Source: Streptomyces vilmorinianum (GTDB taxonomy: Bacteria; Actinomycetota; Actinomycetes; Streptomycetales; Streptomycetaceae). Taken from it: a stretch of DNA of 64,000 nt. The first letter of the stretch is position 1. Every line of letters starts with the position of its first letter. Both the position numbers and the translations under genes were made by a program. This document shows positions 42,308-51,256 of this stretch, piece by piece. The notes below the pieces were generated by a model. It did no database searches and was not told the origin of the DNA. It worked only from the letters and a program-made list of their open reading frames with translations. The stretch lies in contig NZ_CP040244.1 of the NCBI RefSeq assembly GCF_005517195.1, positions 6,342,001-6,406,000 on the forward strand, read 5' to 3'.

Positions 42308-43223
42308 AGCGGATCCTCGGGTCAAGGACGGCGTACAGGAGGTCGACGAGCAGGTTGGCCACCAGGAAGACGATGACGAGGACGGTCACGAAGCCGACGA
42401 CGGTCTGGGTGTTCTGGCGGACGATGCCCTGGTAGAGCTGGTAGCCGACGCCATGGATGTTGAAGATCCGCTCGGTGACGATGGCTCCGCCCATCAGCGC
42501 GCCGATGTCGGCGCCGATGAAGGTGACCACCGGGATGAGCGAGTTGCGCAGCAGATGGCGGGTGATGACCCGTTGGCGCGGCAGGCCCTTGGCGACGGCG
42601 GTTCGGACGTAGTCGGCGCGCTTGTTCTCGGCGATCGAGGTCCGGGTGAGCCGGGTGACGTACGCGAGGGACACGGAGGCGAGGACCAGGCCGGGGACGA
42701 TCAGCTCGTTGAAGGGGGCGTCGGACGAGACGGCGGGCTTGATCCAGCCCCACTCCACGCCGAGCAGCAGCTGGAGCAGCAGACCGGTGACGAAGGTCGG
42801 GACGGAGAGGACGACGAGCGTCAGCAGCAGCACGGTGGTGTCGACGGGACGGCCGCGCTTCAGGCCCGTCAGGACGCCGAGGCTGATGCCGATGACGATC
42901 TCGAAGAGGATCGCGACGATGGTGAGCCGGATGGTGACGGGGAAGGCGCTGGCCATCAACTCGGTCACCGGCTGGCCGTTGAAGGCCGTACCGAAGTCGC
43001 CGGTGAAGAGGTTGCCCATGTAGATCAGGTATTGCTGCCAGACGGGCTTGTCGAGGCCGAACTCCTTCTCCAGCTGGGCGGCGGTCGCCGGGTCGCAGGC
43101 ACGGTCGCCGCAGAGGCCGGCGATGGGGTCGCCCATCACGTTCACCATCAGGAAGATCAGCAGCGTGGCGCCGATGAAGACCGGGATCATCTGCAGCAGA
43201 CGCCGGATCACATAACGTCCCAT
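42300..43223 (-). CDS. Oligopeptide ABC transporter permease (OppB-like), operon 1
   Basis: A 307-residue permease. The start MGRYVIRRLLQMIPVFIGATLLIFL is the standard OppB first helix; the outer loop has GDPIAGLCGDRACD, with two cysteines (39, 43) that could pair; the EAA motif is AVAKGLPRQRVITRHLLRNSLIPVV. The C-terminus DLLYAVLDPRIRY is also typical. It lies 83 bp after the lipoprotein gene and its terminator-like hairpin. Confidence 0.94.
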   Translation of the reverse strand: MGRYVIRRLLQMIPVFIGATLLIFLMVNVMGDPIAGLCGDRACDPATAAQLEKEFGLDKPVWQQYLIYMGNLFTGDFGTAFNGQPVTELMASAFPVTIRLTIVAILFEIVIGISLGVLTGLKRGRPVDTTVLLLTLVVLSVPTFVTGLLLQLLLGVEWGWIKPAVSSDAPFNELIVPGLVLASVSLAYVTRLTRTSIAENKRADYVRTAVAKGLPRQRVITRHLLRNSLIPVVTFIGADIGALMGGAIVTERIFNIHGVGYQLYQGIVRQNTQTVVGFVTVLVIVFLVANLLVDLLYAVLDPRIRYA

Positions 43224-43253
43224 GAGGGGCTCCGGGGGTGTGGGGAAGGCGTA

Positions 43254-43283
43254 CGGCCCGGCGCGCTGGGGAGCGCCGGGCCG
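43254..43283. terminator. Hairpin after operon 1 lipoprotein gene
   Basis: A perfect 11-bp stem, CGGCCCGGCGC (43254-43264) and GCGCCGGGCCG (43273-43283), with an 8-nt loop. It lies between the lipoprotein and permease genes, so it probably acts as a partial terminator that gives more binding protein than permease. Confidence 0.65.
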
Positions 43284-43305
43284 GGCCGTACGCAGCCGAC
43301 CTGCG

Positions 43306-44931
43306 TCAGGAGACCTTGATCTCGTTGTAGACGGGGACGCTGAAGGGGTTCAGGGTCACGTCGGAGATCCGCTCCGAGTAGCCGGCGCTGCCGTTCTGGT
43401 ACCAGAGCGGGATGGCGCCCATGTCGTCCCGCAGGACTTCCTCGGCCTGCTGGAAGGTCTCGACGGCCTTCGCCGTGTCGGACTCGGCGTTGGCCTGGTT
43501 GACGAGCCTGTCGAAGTCCTGATTGCTCCACTTGCCGTCGTTGGACGAGGCGTTGGTGTAGTAGAGCGGCTGGAGGAAGTTCTGGATGAGCGGGTAGTCC
43601 ATCTGCCAGCCGGCGCGGAACGGGCCCTTCATCTTCTGCGTGCTGACCTGGCTGCGGAAGTCGGCGAAGGTGCCGATCGGGTTGCCGACGCAGGCCCTGT
43701 TGTTGCCGAGCGCGTTGTTGATGGAGTTGCACACGGCGTCCACCCACTCCTTGTGGGAGCCGGTGTCGGCGTTGTACGAGATCGTCATCGTGCCGCCGGG
43801 GATGCCGCCGCCCTCTGCGACCAGCTTCTTGGCCTCGTCCGCGTTGTACTCGCAGAAGTCGCCGCAGAGCTCGCTGAAGCCGCCCTCCTCGCCGAGGACC
43901 GGGGAGGTCCAGTCGACGGCGGGGGTGCGGGTCTTCTGGAAGATCGTCTCGGTGATCTGCTGGCGGTTGATCGCCATGGACAGGCCCTGGCGGAGTTTCT
44001 CCTGGCCGGGCTTGTTCCAGGCGGGGTCGTAGAACGGGAAGCCGAGGGTCTGGATGATGCCGGCGGGGGTGTTGATGTACCGGTCGCCGAGGTCCGCCTG
44101 GACGTTCTTGAGCTGGGAGGCGGGCACGTCGTCGACGAGGTCGAGGTTGCCGGCCGTCAGATCGGTGTAGGCGGTGTTGTTGTCGGTGTAGACCTTGAGG
44201 GTCACGCCGCCGTTCTGTGCCTTGTCGTTGCCGGGGTAGCCGTCCCAGCGCTTCAGCTCCATCTGGGAGCCCTTGGCGTACGAGTCGACGGTGTACGGGC
44301 CGTTGCCGACGGGCTTGGAGAGCCAGGCGTCGTGGTCGCTGAAGAACGTCGAGGGCAGCGGGGCGAAGGCGGCGTAGCCGAGGGTCTCGGGCCAGGTCGA
44401 GAACTTCTGGGTGAGCTTGACCGTGAAGGTCGTGTCGTTGACGACCTTGAGGCCGGACATGGTCTCGGCGGTGGCCTCGCCGCTCTCGGGGTGGACCTGG
44501 TCGTAGCCCTCGATCTGGCCGAAGAAGGAGGCGTTCTTCTGGTTGTTCTTCAGATGGGCGCCGTAGTTCCAGGCGTCCACGAAGGACTTGGCGGTCACTT
44601 TCTCGCCGTTGGAGAAGGTCCAGCCGTCCTTCACGACGATCGTGAAGTTGGTCGAGTCGGTCGTCTCGATGTTCTCGGCGAGCATGTTCAGGGCCTCGCC
44701 GGTCTTCGGGTCGTACTGTTTGAGACCGCGGAAGATCATGGAGAGGACCTTGCCGCCCTGGACCTCGTTGGTGTTCGCCGGCTCCAGGGGGTTCTGCGGG
44801 TCGCCCCACGAGGAACTCACGATGCCGTCGGCGCCACCACCTCCGCCGTCGTCTCCCCCGCCGCAGGCCGTGGCCGTGAGGGCGACGGCGACGGCGAGTG
44901 CGGCCCACTTGGCGTGGGTGGCTCCGCGCAT
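43306..44931 (-). CDS. Oligopeptide ABC transporter substrate-binding lipoprotein, operon 1
   Basis: A 541-residue family 5 peptide-binding lipoprotein. The signal peptide (MRGATHAKWAALAVAVALTATAC) has the lipobox TATAC with Cys23 as predicted lipidation site. The mature part has VSSSWGDPQNPLEPANTNEV, the family signature with WTFSNGEKVTAKSFVDAWNYGA and a C-terminal half with DMGAIPLWYQNGSAGYSERI. Cysteine pair CGDFCEYN may form a disulfide. Specificity is for oligopeptides by family. Position near typA recalls the bldK region of S. coelicolor, where the BldKB lipoprotein imports a developmental peptide; I cannot say which operon here is the ortholog. Confidence 0.95.
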   Translation of the reverse strand: MRGATHAKWAALAVAVALTATACGGGDDGGGGGADGIVSSSWGDPQNPLEPANTNEVQGGKVLSMIFRGLKQYDPKTGEALNMLAENIETTDSTNFTIVVKDGWTFSNGEKVTAKSFVDAWNYGAHLKNNQKNASFFGQIEGYDQVHPESGEATAETMSGLKVVNDTTFTVKLTQKFSTWPETLGYAAFAPLPSTFFSDHDAWLSKPVGNGPYTVDSYAKGSQMELKRWDGYPGNDKAQNGGVTLKVYTDNNTAYTDLTAGNLDLVDDVPASQLKNVQADLGDRYINTPAGIIQTLGFPFYDPAWNKPGQEKLRQGLSMAINRQQITETIFQKTRTPAVDWTSPVLGEEGGFSELCGDFCEYNADEAKKLVAEGGGIPGGTMTISYNADTGSHKEWVDAVCNSINNALGNNRACVGNPIGTFADFRSQVSTQKMKGPFRAGWQMDYPLIQNFLQPLYYTNASSNDGKWSNQDFDRLVNQANAESDTAKAVETFQQAEEVLRDDMGAIPLWYQNGSAGYSERISDVTLNPFSVPVYNEIKVS

Positions 44932-45034
44932 GAGGTGCCTCCTGAGTGTCCTGAGCGTGACTTAGGCCCCAATATCACCTCGAACGGGACACGGCGCACT
45001 CCGTCCGCACCCGTTCAGGGTTGGACGACCCGCA

Positions 45035-45077
45035 AAGGCCGGTCCCCGGCGCCGGGAGGGCGCCGGGGACCGGCCTT
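45035..45077. terminator. Terminator of the proximal oligopeptide operon
   Basis: A perfect 19-bp stem, AAGGCCGGTCCCCGGCGCC (45035-45053) and its complement at 45059-45077, with a 5-nt loop. It ends the 51024-45118 operon and sits 104 bp upstream of the next lipoprotein gene, so the two operons can be independent transcription units. Confidence 0.9.
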
Positions 45078-45117
45078 GGTGATCAGGAGATCAGCGGATC
45101 AGGAGATCGAGCGGGCG

Positions 45118-46266
45118 TCAGGACGCGTGCACGACGTCCTTCTCCTCGGCGAAGTGGCACGCCGACTCGTGCGCGGCCAGGGTGTCCAGACCCTGGAAGC
45201 GCTCCGGGATGGCGAGGAGCGGAACCTCGGTCGAGCACTTCTCCTGCGCCTTCCAGCATCGGGTGCGGAAGCGGCAGCCCGACGGCGGGTTGGCCGGCGA
45301 GGGGACGTCACCGGTGAGGATGATCCGCTCGCGGCCCTCACGGGCCTCCGGGTCCGGGACCGGGACCGCCGACAGCAGCGCCTGGGTGTAGGGGTGCGTC
45401 GGGTGGTCGTAGATCTGCGAGTCCGTACCGATCTCGGCCATCTTGCCGAGGTACATCACGCCGACCCGGTCGGAGATGTGCCGGACGATCGACAGGTCGT
45501 GCGCGATGAAGACGTAGGAGAGGTTGAACTCGTCCTGCAGCTTCTCCATCAGGTTGATGACCTGCGCCTGGACGGAGACGTCCAGGGCCGAGACCGGCTC
45601 GTCGCAGATGATGATCTCCGGGTTGAGCGCGAGGCCTCGGGCGATGCCGATGCGCTGGCGCTGACCGCCGGAGAACTGGTGCGGGTAGCGGTTGATGTAC
45701 TCGGGGTTCAGACCGACCACATCGAGCAGCTCCTGCACCTTGCGGCGCCGGTCGCCCTTCGGGGCCACCTCGGGGTGGATGTCGAAGGGCTCGCCGATGA
45801 TGTCGCCCACGGTCATACGCGGGTTGAGCGAGGTGTACGGGTCCTGGAACACCATCTGGATGTTCCGGCGGACGGCCTTCAGCGCGCGCCCGGACAGCTT
45901 GGTGATGTCCTGGCCCTTGTAGAAGACCTCGCCCGCGGTGGCACGCTCCAGGTTCATCAGTAGCTTGGCGACGGTGGACTTGCCACAGCCGGACTCGCCG
46001 ACGATGCCGAGGGTCTCGCCCTGGTAGAGGTCGAAGGAGACCCCGTCCACGGCCTTGACCGCGCCGACCTGCTTCTTGAACAGGATGCCCTGGGTCAGCG
46101 GGAAGTGCTTGACCAGGTTGCGCACCTGCAGGATCGGCTCACCGCGCTCGACCGGCGCCTCGAGGGCGGCTACGGCCTCCGCCTCGCTCGCGGCGTCCAC
46201 CGTGTGCACCTCGGTGACGTTCGGAGTCGCGTCCGCGGCCTCACCGTTCTTGCTGAGCTCAGCCAT
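45118..46266 (-). CDS. Oligopeptide ABC transporter ATP-binding protein (OppF-like), operon 2
   Basis: A 382-residue ABC ATPase, last gene of operon 2. It has Walker A GESGCGKST, signature SGGQRQRIGIARGLAL, Walker B IIICDEP and FIAHDLSIV. It differs from its paralog at 39298 mainly by a 40-residue Ala/Glu-rich N-terminal extension (MAELSKNGEAADATPNV). The C-terminal HPYTQALLSAVPVPDP and cysteine-rich RCWKAQEKC are conserved. Its start overlaps the upstream ATPase stop by 8 bp. Confidence 0.95.
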   Translation of the reverse strand: MAELSKNGEAADATPNVTEVHTVDAASEAEAVAALEAPVERGEPILQVRNLVKHFPLTQGILFKKQVGAVKAVDGVSFDLYQGETLGIVGESGCGKSTVAKLLMNLERATAGEVFYKGQDITKLSGRALKAVRRNIQMVFQDPYTSLNPRMTVGDIIGEPFDIHPEVAPKGDRRRKVQELLDVVGLNPEYINRYPHQFSGGQRQRIGIARGLALNPEIIICDEPVSALDVSVQAQVINLMEKLQDEFNLSYVFIAHDLSIVRHISDRVGVMYLGKMAEIGTDSQIYDHPTHPYTQALLSAVPVPDPEAREGRERIILTGDVPSPANPPSGCRFRTRCWKAQEKCSTEVPLLAIPERFQGLDTLAAHESACHFAEEKDVVHAS

Positions 46267-47317
46267 GGATCGTCTCCTTCCAGAAGTGGCAGGCGCTGCC
46301 GCGGCCCGGCAGCTCCGTGCCGTCCTGCTCGGTCACCGGCGCGAGCGCCGGGATCTCCGTGCGGCAGATGTCGTCGGCCTTGGGGCAGCGCGGGTTGAAG
46401 GCGCAACCGGTGGGCACACGGAGCAGGTTGGGCGGCAGGCCCTTGATCGCGTACAGCTCCTGGCCCTTCTGGTCCAGGCGCGGGATCGAGTCGAGCAGAC
46501 CCCGGGTGTACGGGTGGGCGGGGCGCTTGTACAGCTCGTGCACCGGCGCCTGCTCGACGATCCGGCCGGCGTACATGACCGCGATCTTGTCCGCGACGTC
46601 GGCGACGACGCCGAGGTCGTGGGTGATCAGGATCAGGCCCATGTTGTATTCGCGCTGGAGCTCCGCGAGGAGGTCCATGACCTGGGCCTGGACCGTCACG
46701 TCGAGCGCCGTGGTGGGCTCGTCCGCGATGATCAGGTCCGGCTCCAGGGCGAGCGCCATGGCGATCATGATGCGCTGGCGCATACCGCCGGAGAACTGGT
46801 GGGGGTAGTCGTTGACCCGCGCCGCGGCGGCGGGGATCTTGACCTTGTCCATCAGCTCGATGGCCTTGGCCTTGGCCGCCTTCTTGGACAGGCCGTGGTG
46901 CACCCGGAACATCTCGCCGAGCTGGTAGCCGACGGTGAGGACCGGGTTGAGGGAGGACAGCGCGTCCTGGAAGATCATCGCGATCTTCCGGCCGCGGATC
47001 TTCCGGCGCTCCTCGTAGGACATCTTGAGCATGTCCTCGCCGCGGAAGAAGATCTCGCCCTGCGGGATCTTGCCGGGCGGCATGTCGAGGATGCCCATGA
47101 TGGCCTGCGCGGTGACGGACTTGCCGGAGCCGGACTCGCCGAGCACGGCCAGCGTCTCGCCCGCGCTCACGCTGTAGTTGACGCCGTTGACCGCCTTGGC
47201 GACACCGTCGCGGGTGTGGAACTCCACGTGCAGGTCGCGGACTTCGAGCAGCGGCCCGTTGTATTCGTTGCCCTCGCGCGGAGCGGGGACGCTCGCGGTC
47301 TTGTCGATGATGCTCAC
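46259..47317 (-). CDS. Oligopeptide ABC transporter ATP-binding protein (OppD-like), operon 2
   Basis: A 352-residue ABC ATPase. A 20-residue leader (MSIIDKTASVPAPREGNEYN) precedes PLLEVRDLHVEFHTRDG; Walker A GESGSGKSVTAQ, signature SGGMRQRIMIAMALAL, Walker B LIIADEPTTALD and ITHDLGVVAD are intact, and the tail has GCAFNPRCPKADDIC. It is the paralog of 40340-41314. The start is 15 bp after the permease stop. Confidence 0.95.
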   Translation of the reverse strand: MSIIDKTASVPAPREGNEYNGPLLEVRDLHVEFHTRDGVAKAVNGVNYSVSAGETLAVLGESGSGKSVTAQAIMGILDMPPGKIPQGEIFFRGEDMLKMSYEERRKIRGRKIAMIFQDALSSLNPVLTVGYQLGEMFRVHHGLSKKAAKAKAIELMDKVKIPAAAARVNDYPHQFSGGMRQRIMIAMALALEPDLIIADEPTTALDVTVQAQVMDLLAELQREYNMGLILITHDLGVVADVADKIAVMYAGRIVEQAPVHELYKRPAHPYTRGLLDSIPRLDQKGQELYAIKGLPPNLLRVPTGCAFNPRCPKADDICRTEIPALAPVTEQDGTELPGRGSACHFWKETIHG

Positions 47318-47331
47318 GTTGTACGCCCTCC

Positions 47332-48288
47332 TCAGCGCAGCTTGGGGTCGAGGGCGTTGCGGACGGCTTCGCCGAGCATGATGAACGCCAGAACGGTGAT
47401 GCTGAGCATGATCGACGGGTACAGCAGGATGTGCTGCGCGACGCGGATCTGGTCGACACCGGTGGAGATGTCCACACCCCAGGAGACGGTCGGGGCCGCC
47501 AGGCCCAGGCCGAGGTACGACAGGGTGGCCTCGGCGGAGATGTAGCCGCCCAGGGCGATGGTCGCGACGACGATGACCGGAGCCATGGCGTTCGGCAGGA
47601 TGTGCCGGAACAGGATCCGGGTCGTGCCGGCGCCGAGCGCCTTCGCCGCGTGGACGTAGTCGGCCTGCTTGACGGTGATCACGGCACCGCGCATGACACG
47701 GGCCATCTGGGTCCAGCCGAGGAACGCCAGGGCGAAGACGACCACCCAGACGGTGCGGTCGACGAAGGACTGCAGCACGACCATGGCGCCGAGCAGGAAC
47801 GGGATGCCGAAGAAGATGTCGGTGATCCGGGAGAGGATCGCGTCGATGACACCGCCGAAGTAGCCGGCGAGCATGCCCATGATGCCGCCGACGACGGTGA
47901 CCATCGCGGTGACGCAGATGCCGACGATGACCGAGGCACGCGTGCCGTAGATCAGCCGGGCGTAGACGGAGCGGCCCTGCTGGTCGTAGCCGAGCCAGCC
48001 CTCGGAGCCGATCTGGCCCAGTTCGGGCTTGCCCAGGAAGTGCTTGACGAGGTCGCCGGTCGTGGGCGAGGCGCTGGTGAACAGCGTCGGGAAGGCGGCG
48101 ATCGTCAGCAGGAAGAAGATCAGCACCGACGCGACGATGAAGTACGGGTTGCGGCGCAGGTCCGCCCAGGCGTCGCCCCAGAGGCTGCGGGCCTTCTCCT
48201 TCTTCGCCGGCGGGGTGGGCTCCGCCGCGGAGGGGGGTGCGACGGCGTCCTCGACAGCGGTGGCTGCGGTCTTGGTCACGTCAGGCAT
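47332..48288 (-). CDS. Oligopeptide ABC transporter permease (OppC-like), operon 2
   Basis: A 318-residue permease. The N-terminus MPDVTKTAATAVEDAVAPPS leads to KARSLWGDAWADLRRNPYFI and the first helix (VASVLIFFLLTIAAFPTLF). The EAA loop is AKALGAGTTRILFRHILPNAMAPVIVV. About six helices. The start overlaps the OppB-like stop by 8 bp, the same overlap as in operon 1, which supports a whole-operon duplication. Confidence 0.94.
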   Translation of the reverse strand: MPDVTKTAATAVEDAVAPPSAAEPTPPAKKEKARSLWGDAWADLRRNPYFIVASVLIFFLLTIAAFPTLFTSASPTTGDLVKHFLGKPELGQIGSEGWLGYDQQGRSVYARLIYGTRASVIVGICVTAMVTVVGGIMGMLAGYFGGVIDAILSRITDIFFGIPFLLGAMVVLQSFVDRTVWVVVFALAFLGWTQMARVMRGAVITVKQADYVHAAKALGAGTTRILFRHILPNAMAPVIVVATIALGGYISAEATLSYLGLGLAAPTVSWGVDISTGVDQIRVAQHILLYPSIMLSITVLAFIMLGEAVRNALDPKLR

Positions 48289-49213
48289 AACGGATCCTCG
48301 GGTCCAGGACCGCGTACAGCAGGTCGATGAGCAGGCTGGTGACGAGGTAGATGATCACCAGGATGGTGACGAGGCCGACCAGGGTCGTACCTTCACGCCG
48401 GGTGATCGACTCGGCGATCAGACCGCCGACACCCTTGACGTTGAAGATGCGCTCGGTGACGATCGCGCCGCCCATCAGGGCGCCGATGTCGGTGCCGAGG
48501 AAGGTGACGACGGGGATCATCGAGTTGCGCATCAGGTGGACACCGATGACGCGCCGCTTCGGGAGGCCCTTGGCGACGGCCGTACGCATGTAGTCGGCGC
48601 GCAGGTTCTCCGCCATGGACGTGCGGGTGAGCCGCGCGACGTAGGCGAGGGAGAGACCGCCGAGCACGATGGCGGGCGCGATCAGCTCGGACCACAGCTG
48701 CTCGTTGCTGACGTTCGGCGCGATCCAGCCCAGCTCGAAGGCGAACACCATCTTGACGATGAAGCCGAGCACGAAGACCGGGATCGAGATGATCAGCAGC
48801 GTGAAGATCAGGACGGCGTTGTCGGCCAGGCGCCCCGCCCGCAGACCGGCGATGACGCCGAGGCCGAGACCGAAGATCATCTCGAAGGCGAAGGCCAGCG
48901 CGGCGAGCTGCAGGGTGATGGGGAACGCGTCACCCAGCACTTCGGTGACCGGGCGCCCGTTACGGATCTGCGTCCCGAAGTCGAAGTGCAGGATGATATT
49001 GGTCATGTAGTTCCAGTACTGCTGCCAGAGTGGCAGATCCAGTCCCAGTTCCTTCTTCTTCGCGGCGAGCGTCGCCGGATCGACACCCTTGTCGCCGAAC
49101 AGCCCCGCCACGGGGTCGCCGGGCAGGCTGTAGACCATGAGGAAGATCAGCAGGGTCGTCCCGAGGAATACCGGGATCATCTGGAGCAGTCGTCGTGCGA
49201 CATAACGCCCCAT
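48281..49213 (-). CDS. Oligopeptide ABC transporter permease (OppB-like), operon 2
   Basis: A 310-residue permease with MGRYVARRLLQMIPVFLGTTLLIFL at the start, GDPVAGLFGDKGVD in the outer loop (lacking the two cysteines of its paralog) and the EAA motif AVAKGLPKRRVIGVHLMRNSMIPVV. The second of two adjacent ATGs (49213) fits best, four bases from GGAGG; a frame open to 49312 is not expected to be used. The gene lies 174 bp after the lipoprotein gene, a gap holding a hairpin at 49329-49359. Confidence 0.94.
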   Translation of the reverse strand: MGRYVARRLLQMIPVFLGTTLLIFLMVYSLPGDPVAGLFGDKGVDPATLAAKKKELGLDLPLWQQYWNYMTNIILHFDFGTQIRNGRPVTEVLGDAFPITLQLAALAFAFEMIFGLGLGVIAGLRAGRLADNAVLIFTLLIISIPVFVLGFIVKMVFAFELGWIAPNVSNEQLWSELIAPAIVLGGLSLAYVARLTRTSMAENLRADYMRTAVAKGLPKRRVIGVHLMRNSMIPVVTFLGTDIGALMGGAIVTERIFNVKGVGGLIAESITRREGTTLVGLVTILVIIYLVTSLLIDLLYAVLDPRIRYA

Positions 49214-49328
49214 CATGCCTCCGTTGAGATGTGACGGCGGCAGCCGACAGGCCCTCCCCCGGCGATCGCGCCCCGATGGGACGCGGGCACCACGGAAGGG
49301 CCCCCCAGCCACTGCGTAAGGCGCCGGG

Positions 49329-49359
49329 GCGGGGCCGACGGTTCGTTCGTCAGCCCCGC
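49329..49359. terminator. Hairpin after operon 2 lipoprotein gene
   Basis: GCGGGGCCGACG (49329-49340) pairs with CGTCAGCCCCGC (49348-49359) with one mismatch across a 7-nt loop. Placed as in operon 1, it probably raises lipoprotein levels relative to permease. Confidence 0.6.
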
Positions 49360-49386
49360 AGCGGCTTGCGGACTACGTGTGGGTGA

Positions 49387-51024
49387 TTACTTCTTGACCT
49401 CGACGCCGGTCAGGATCGGGTCGCCGTCCTGGCCGTACTGAACGCCGGAGACCTTCTCCGAGTAGCCCGCGTTGACCTTGTAGTACCAGAGCGGGATCGA
49501 CGGCATGTAGTTGACCAGGTCCTTCTCGATGGCCTGGTACGCCTTCACCGACTCGTCGAGCGTGGCGGCGGTGTCGGCGGCCGCGATCTTGGCGTCCAGC
49601 TCCGCGTTGGAGAAGCCGCCCTGGTTGCCACCCGCGCCCGTGCGGAACAGGTCGCTGATGAAGTTGGCGTTGACCGGGTAGTCGAGCACCCAGCCGGAGC
49701 GGTAGATCGACTTGACCTGCTTGCTCTTACGAGCGGTCAGGTCGGCCTGGAAGTCCGGCTTGCTGTCGCCGGTGCACTTGACCTGGGTCGCCTGCGTGAT
49801 GCTGTTGCAGACCGCGTCGACCCACTCCTTGTGACCGCCATCCGCGTTGAACTGGATGAAGATCTCGTTGTTCGGGACGCCGCCGCCGGCCTTGATGAGC
49901 TCCTTGGCCTTGGCCGGGTCGAACTTGGTGACCTCGACCGCGTTCGGCTGGTAGCCGAGAACACCCTTGGCGACCCAGCCGGTGGCGGGCTCACGGGTGC
50001 CGTTGAGCACCGTCTTGGTGATGGTGGCGCGGTCGATCGCCATGGACAGACCCTGGATGACGCGCGGGTCGACCTGCTTCGGCTTCTTCCACTGGTCGGC
50101 GTAGAAGGCGATGGCGAGCGTCTGGATGGCGGAGTACGCCTGGTCCACGGCGCGGTCGCCGAGGTCCTGACGGTAGACCGGGAGGTCCTTCGGGCCGATC
50201 GTCCGCAGGACGTCGACGTTGCCCGACTTCAGGTCCTCGTAGGCGGCCTCGACGGTGGTGTAGTTCTTGAAGACCACACCGCCGTTCTTCGCCTTGTTCG
50301 GGCCCTTGTAGCCGTCGAAGCGGACGATCTCGATCTGCTTCTTGTGGTCCCAGCTCTTGAACTTGTAGGGACCGTTGCCGACCGGCTTCTCGCCGCCCGC
50401 GGCCGGGTCCTTGTAGAAGGACTCCGGGAGCGGAGCGAAGACGATGTAGGCGAGCTTGTGGCCGAAGTACGGAACGGCCTTCGTGAGCTCGATGGTGAAG
50501 GTGTTGTCGTCGACGACCTTGAGGCCGTCGAGCTTGTCGGCGGTCGGCTTGGCGCCCTCCGCCTCCGGGTGGAGCTTCTCGAAGCCCTTGATGTCGGCGA
50601 ACCAGGACGCCAGACCCTGGGCGTTCGTGATGTTGGCGTTCCAGTTCCACGCGTCCACGAAGGACTTCGAGGTCACCGGGGTGCCGTCGTGGAAGGTCCA
50701 GCCCGACTTGAGCTTGACGGTCCAGGTCTTCGAGTCGGTGGTGGTGACCGACTCGGCGTTGATCATCTCCAGCGAGCCGTCGGCCTTGTAGTCGACCAGG
50801 GTCGAGAACAGGCCGGCCATGACGGCGGAGCCGTTGGACTCCATCGTGTCACCGGTGAGCAGGGGCTTCTCCGGCTCACCGAGCTCGATGGAGAAGATCC
50901 CGTTCGGGTCCACAGCGCCCTTGGCGTCGCTGCCACCGTCGCTCTTACCCCCGCCACAGGCGGTCGCTGCCAGGGCGACGACGATCGCGCCCACTACCCA
51001 CTTGGCGCTCTTGGCACCGCGCAT
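49387..51024 (-). CDS. Oligopeptide ABC transporter substrate-binding lipoprotein, operon 2
   Basis: A 545-residue family 5 lipoprotein. The signal peptide (MRGAKSAKWVVGAIVVALAATAC) ends in the lipobox AATAC, Cys23. The mature part has DPNGIFSIELGEPEKPL, WTFHDGTPVTSKSFVDAWNW and MPSIPLWYYKVNAGYSEKV at the end. It is the promoter-proximal gene of operon 2 and is clearly diverged from the operon 1 protein, so the two importers probably bind different peptides. AGGAGG lies upstream of the ATG. The upstream region is interrupted by an IS5 element 165 bp before the start. Confidence 0.95.
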   Translation of the reverse strand: MRGAKSAKWVVGAIVVALAATACGGGKSDGGSDAKGAVDPNGIFSIELGEPEKPLLTGDTMESNGSAVMAGLFSTLVDYKADGSLEMINAESVTTTDSKTWTVKLKSGWTFHDGTPVTSKSFVDAWNWNANITNAQGLASWFADIKGFEKLHPEAEGAKPTADKLDGLKVVDDNTFTIELTKAVPYFGHKLAYIVFAPLPESFYKDPAAGGEKPVGNGPYKFKSWDHKKQIEIVRFDGYKGPNKAKNGGVVFKNYTTVEAAYEDLKSGNVDVLRTIGPKDLPVYRQDLGDRAVDQAYSAIQTLAIAFYADQWKKPKQVDPRVIQGLSMAIDRATITKTVLNGTREPATGWVAKGVLGYQPNAVEVTKFDPAKAKELIKAGGGVPNNEIFIQFNADGGHKEWVDAVCNSITQATQVKCTGDSKPDFQADLTARKSKQVKSIYRSGWVLDYPVNANFISDLFRTGAGGNQGGFSNAELDAKIAAADTAATLDESVKAYQAIEKDLVNYMPSIPLWYYKVNAGYSEKVSGVQYGQDGDPILTGVEVKK

Positions 51025-51156
51025 GGGTTCCTCCTCATGAGTCCACTTTTGTCACTACAAGAGGGGGCACTTCGAGTACGCCGACACCCCTGACGGCGAT
51101 TCACTCAGGTGCCCCGAGTGTGCTCGTGAGTCGGCACTCCCCACAGTGCGTGACCC

Positions 51157-51173
51157 ATTGACCCGAGCTCAAT
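51157..51173. promoter_or_regulatory. Inverted repeat upstream of operon 2
   Basis: ATTGA-CCCGAGC-TCAAT, a 17-bp interrupted palindrome with 5-bp arms, 133 bp before the lipoprotein start and 15 bp inside the IS end. It could be an operator, but the arms are short. Confidence 0.3.
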
Positions 51174-51187
51174 GCAGCCAACTATTA

Positions 51188-51206
51188 ACTGATCGTTTCA
51201 GAATGA
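51188..51206. repeat. Left terminal inverted repeat of IS5 element
   Basis: ACTGATCGTTTCAGAATGA; exact reverse complement of 52450-52468. Confidence 0.95.
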
Positions 51207-51256
51207 GTTGAGCTGCGGGTCTTGCACTTGCCGATCTTGGTCGGCAGGGTGTCCGG

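Noticed and set aside
43222..45963. 913-residue plus-strand frame across the oligopeptide operons
   Set aside because: Antisense to the lipoprotein and ATPase genes, which have clear lipobox and Walker motifs.
51025..51187. Named promoter elements for the operon 2 lipoprotein
   Set aside because: No convincing -35 and -10 pair could be placed by eye; only a weak inverted repeat was recorded.
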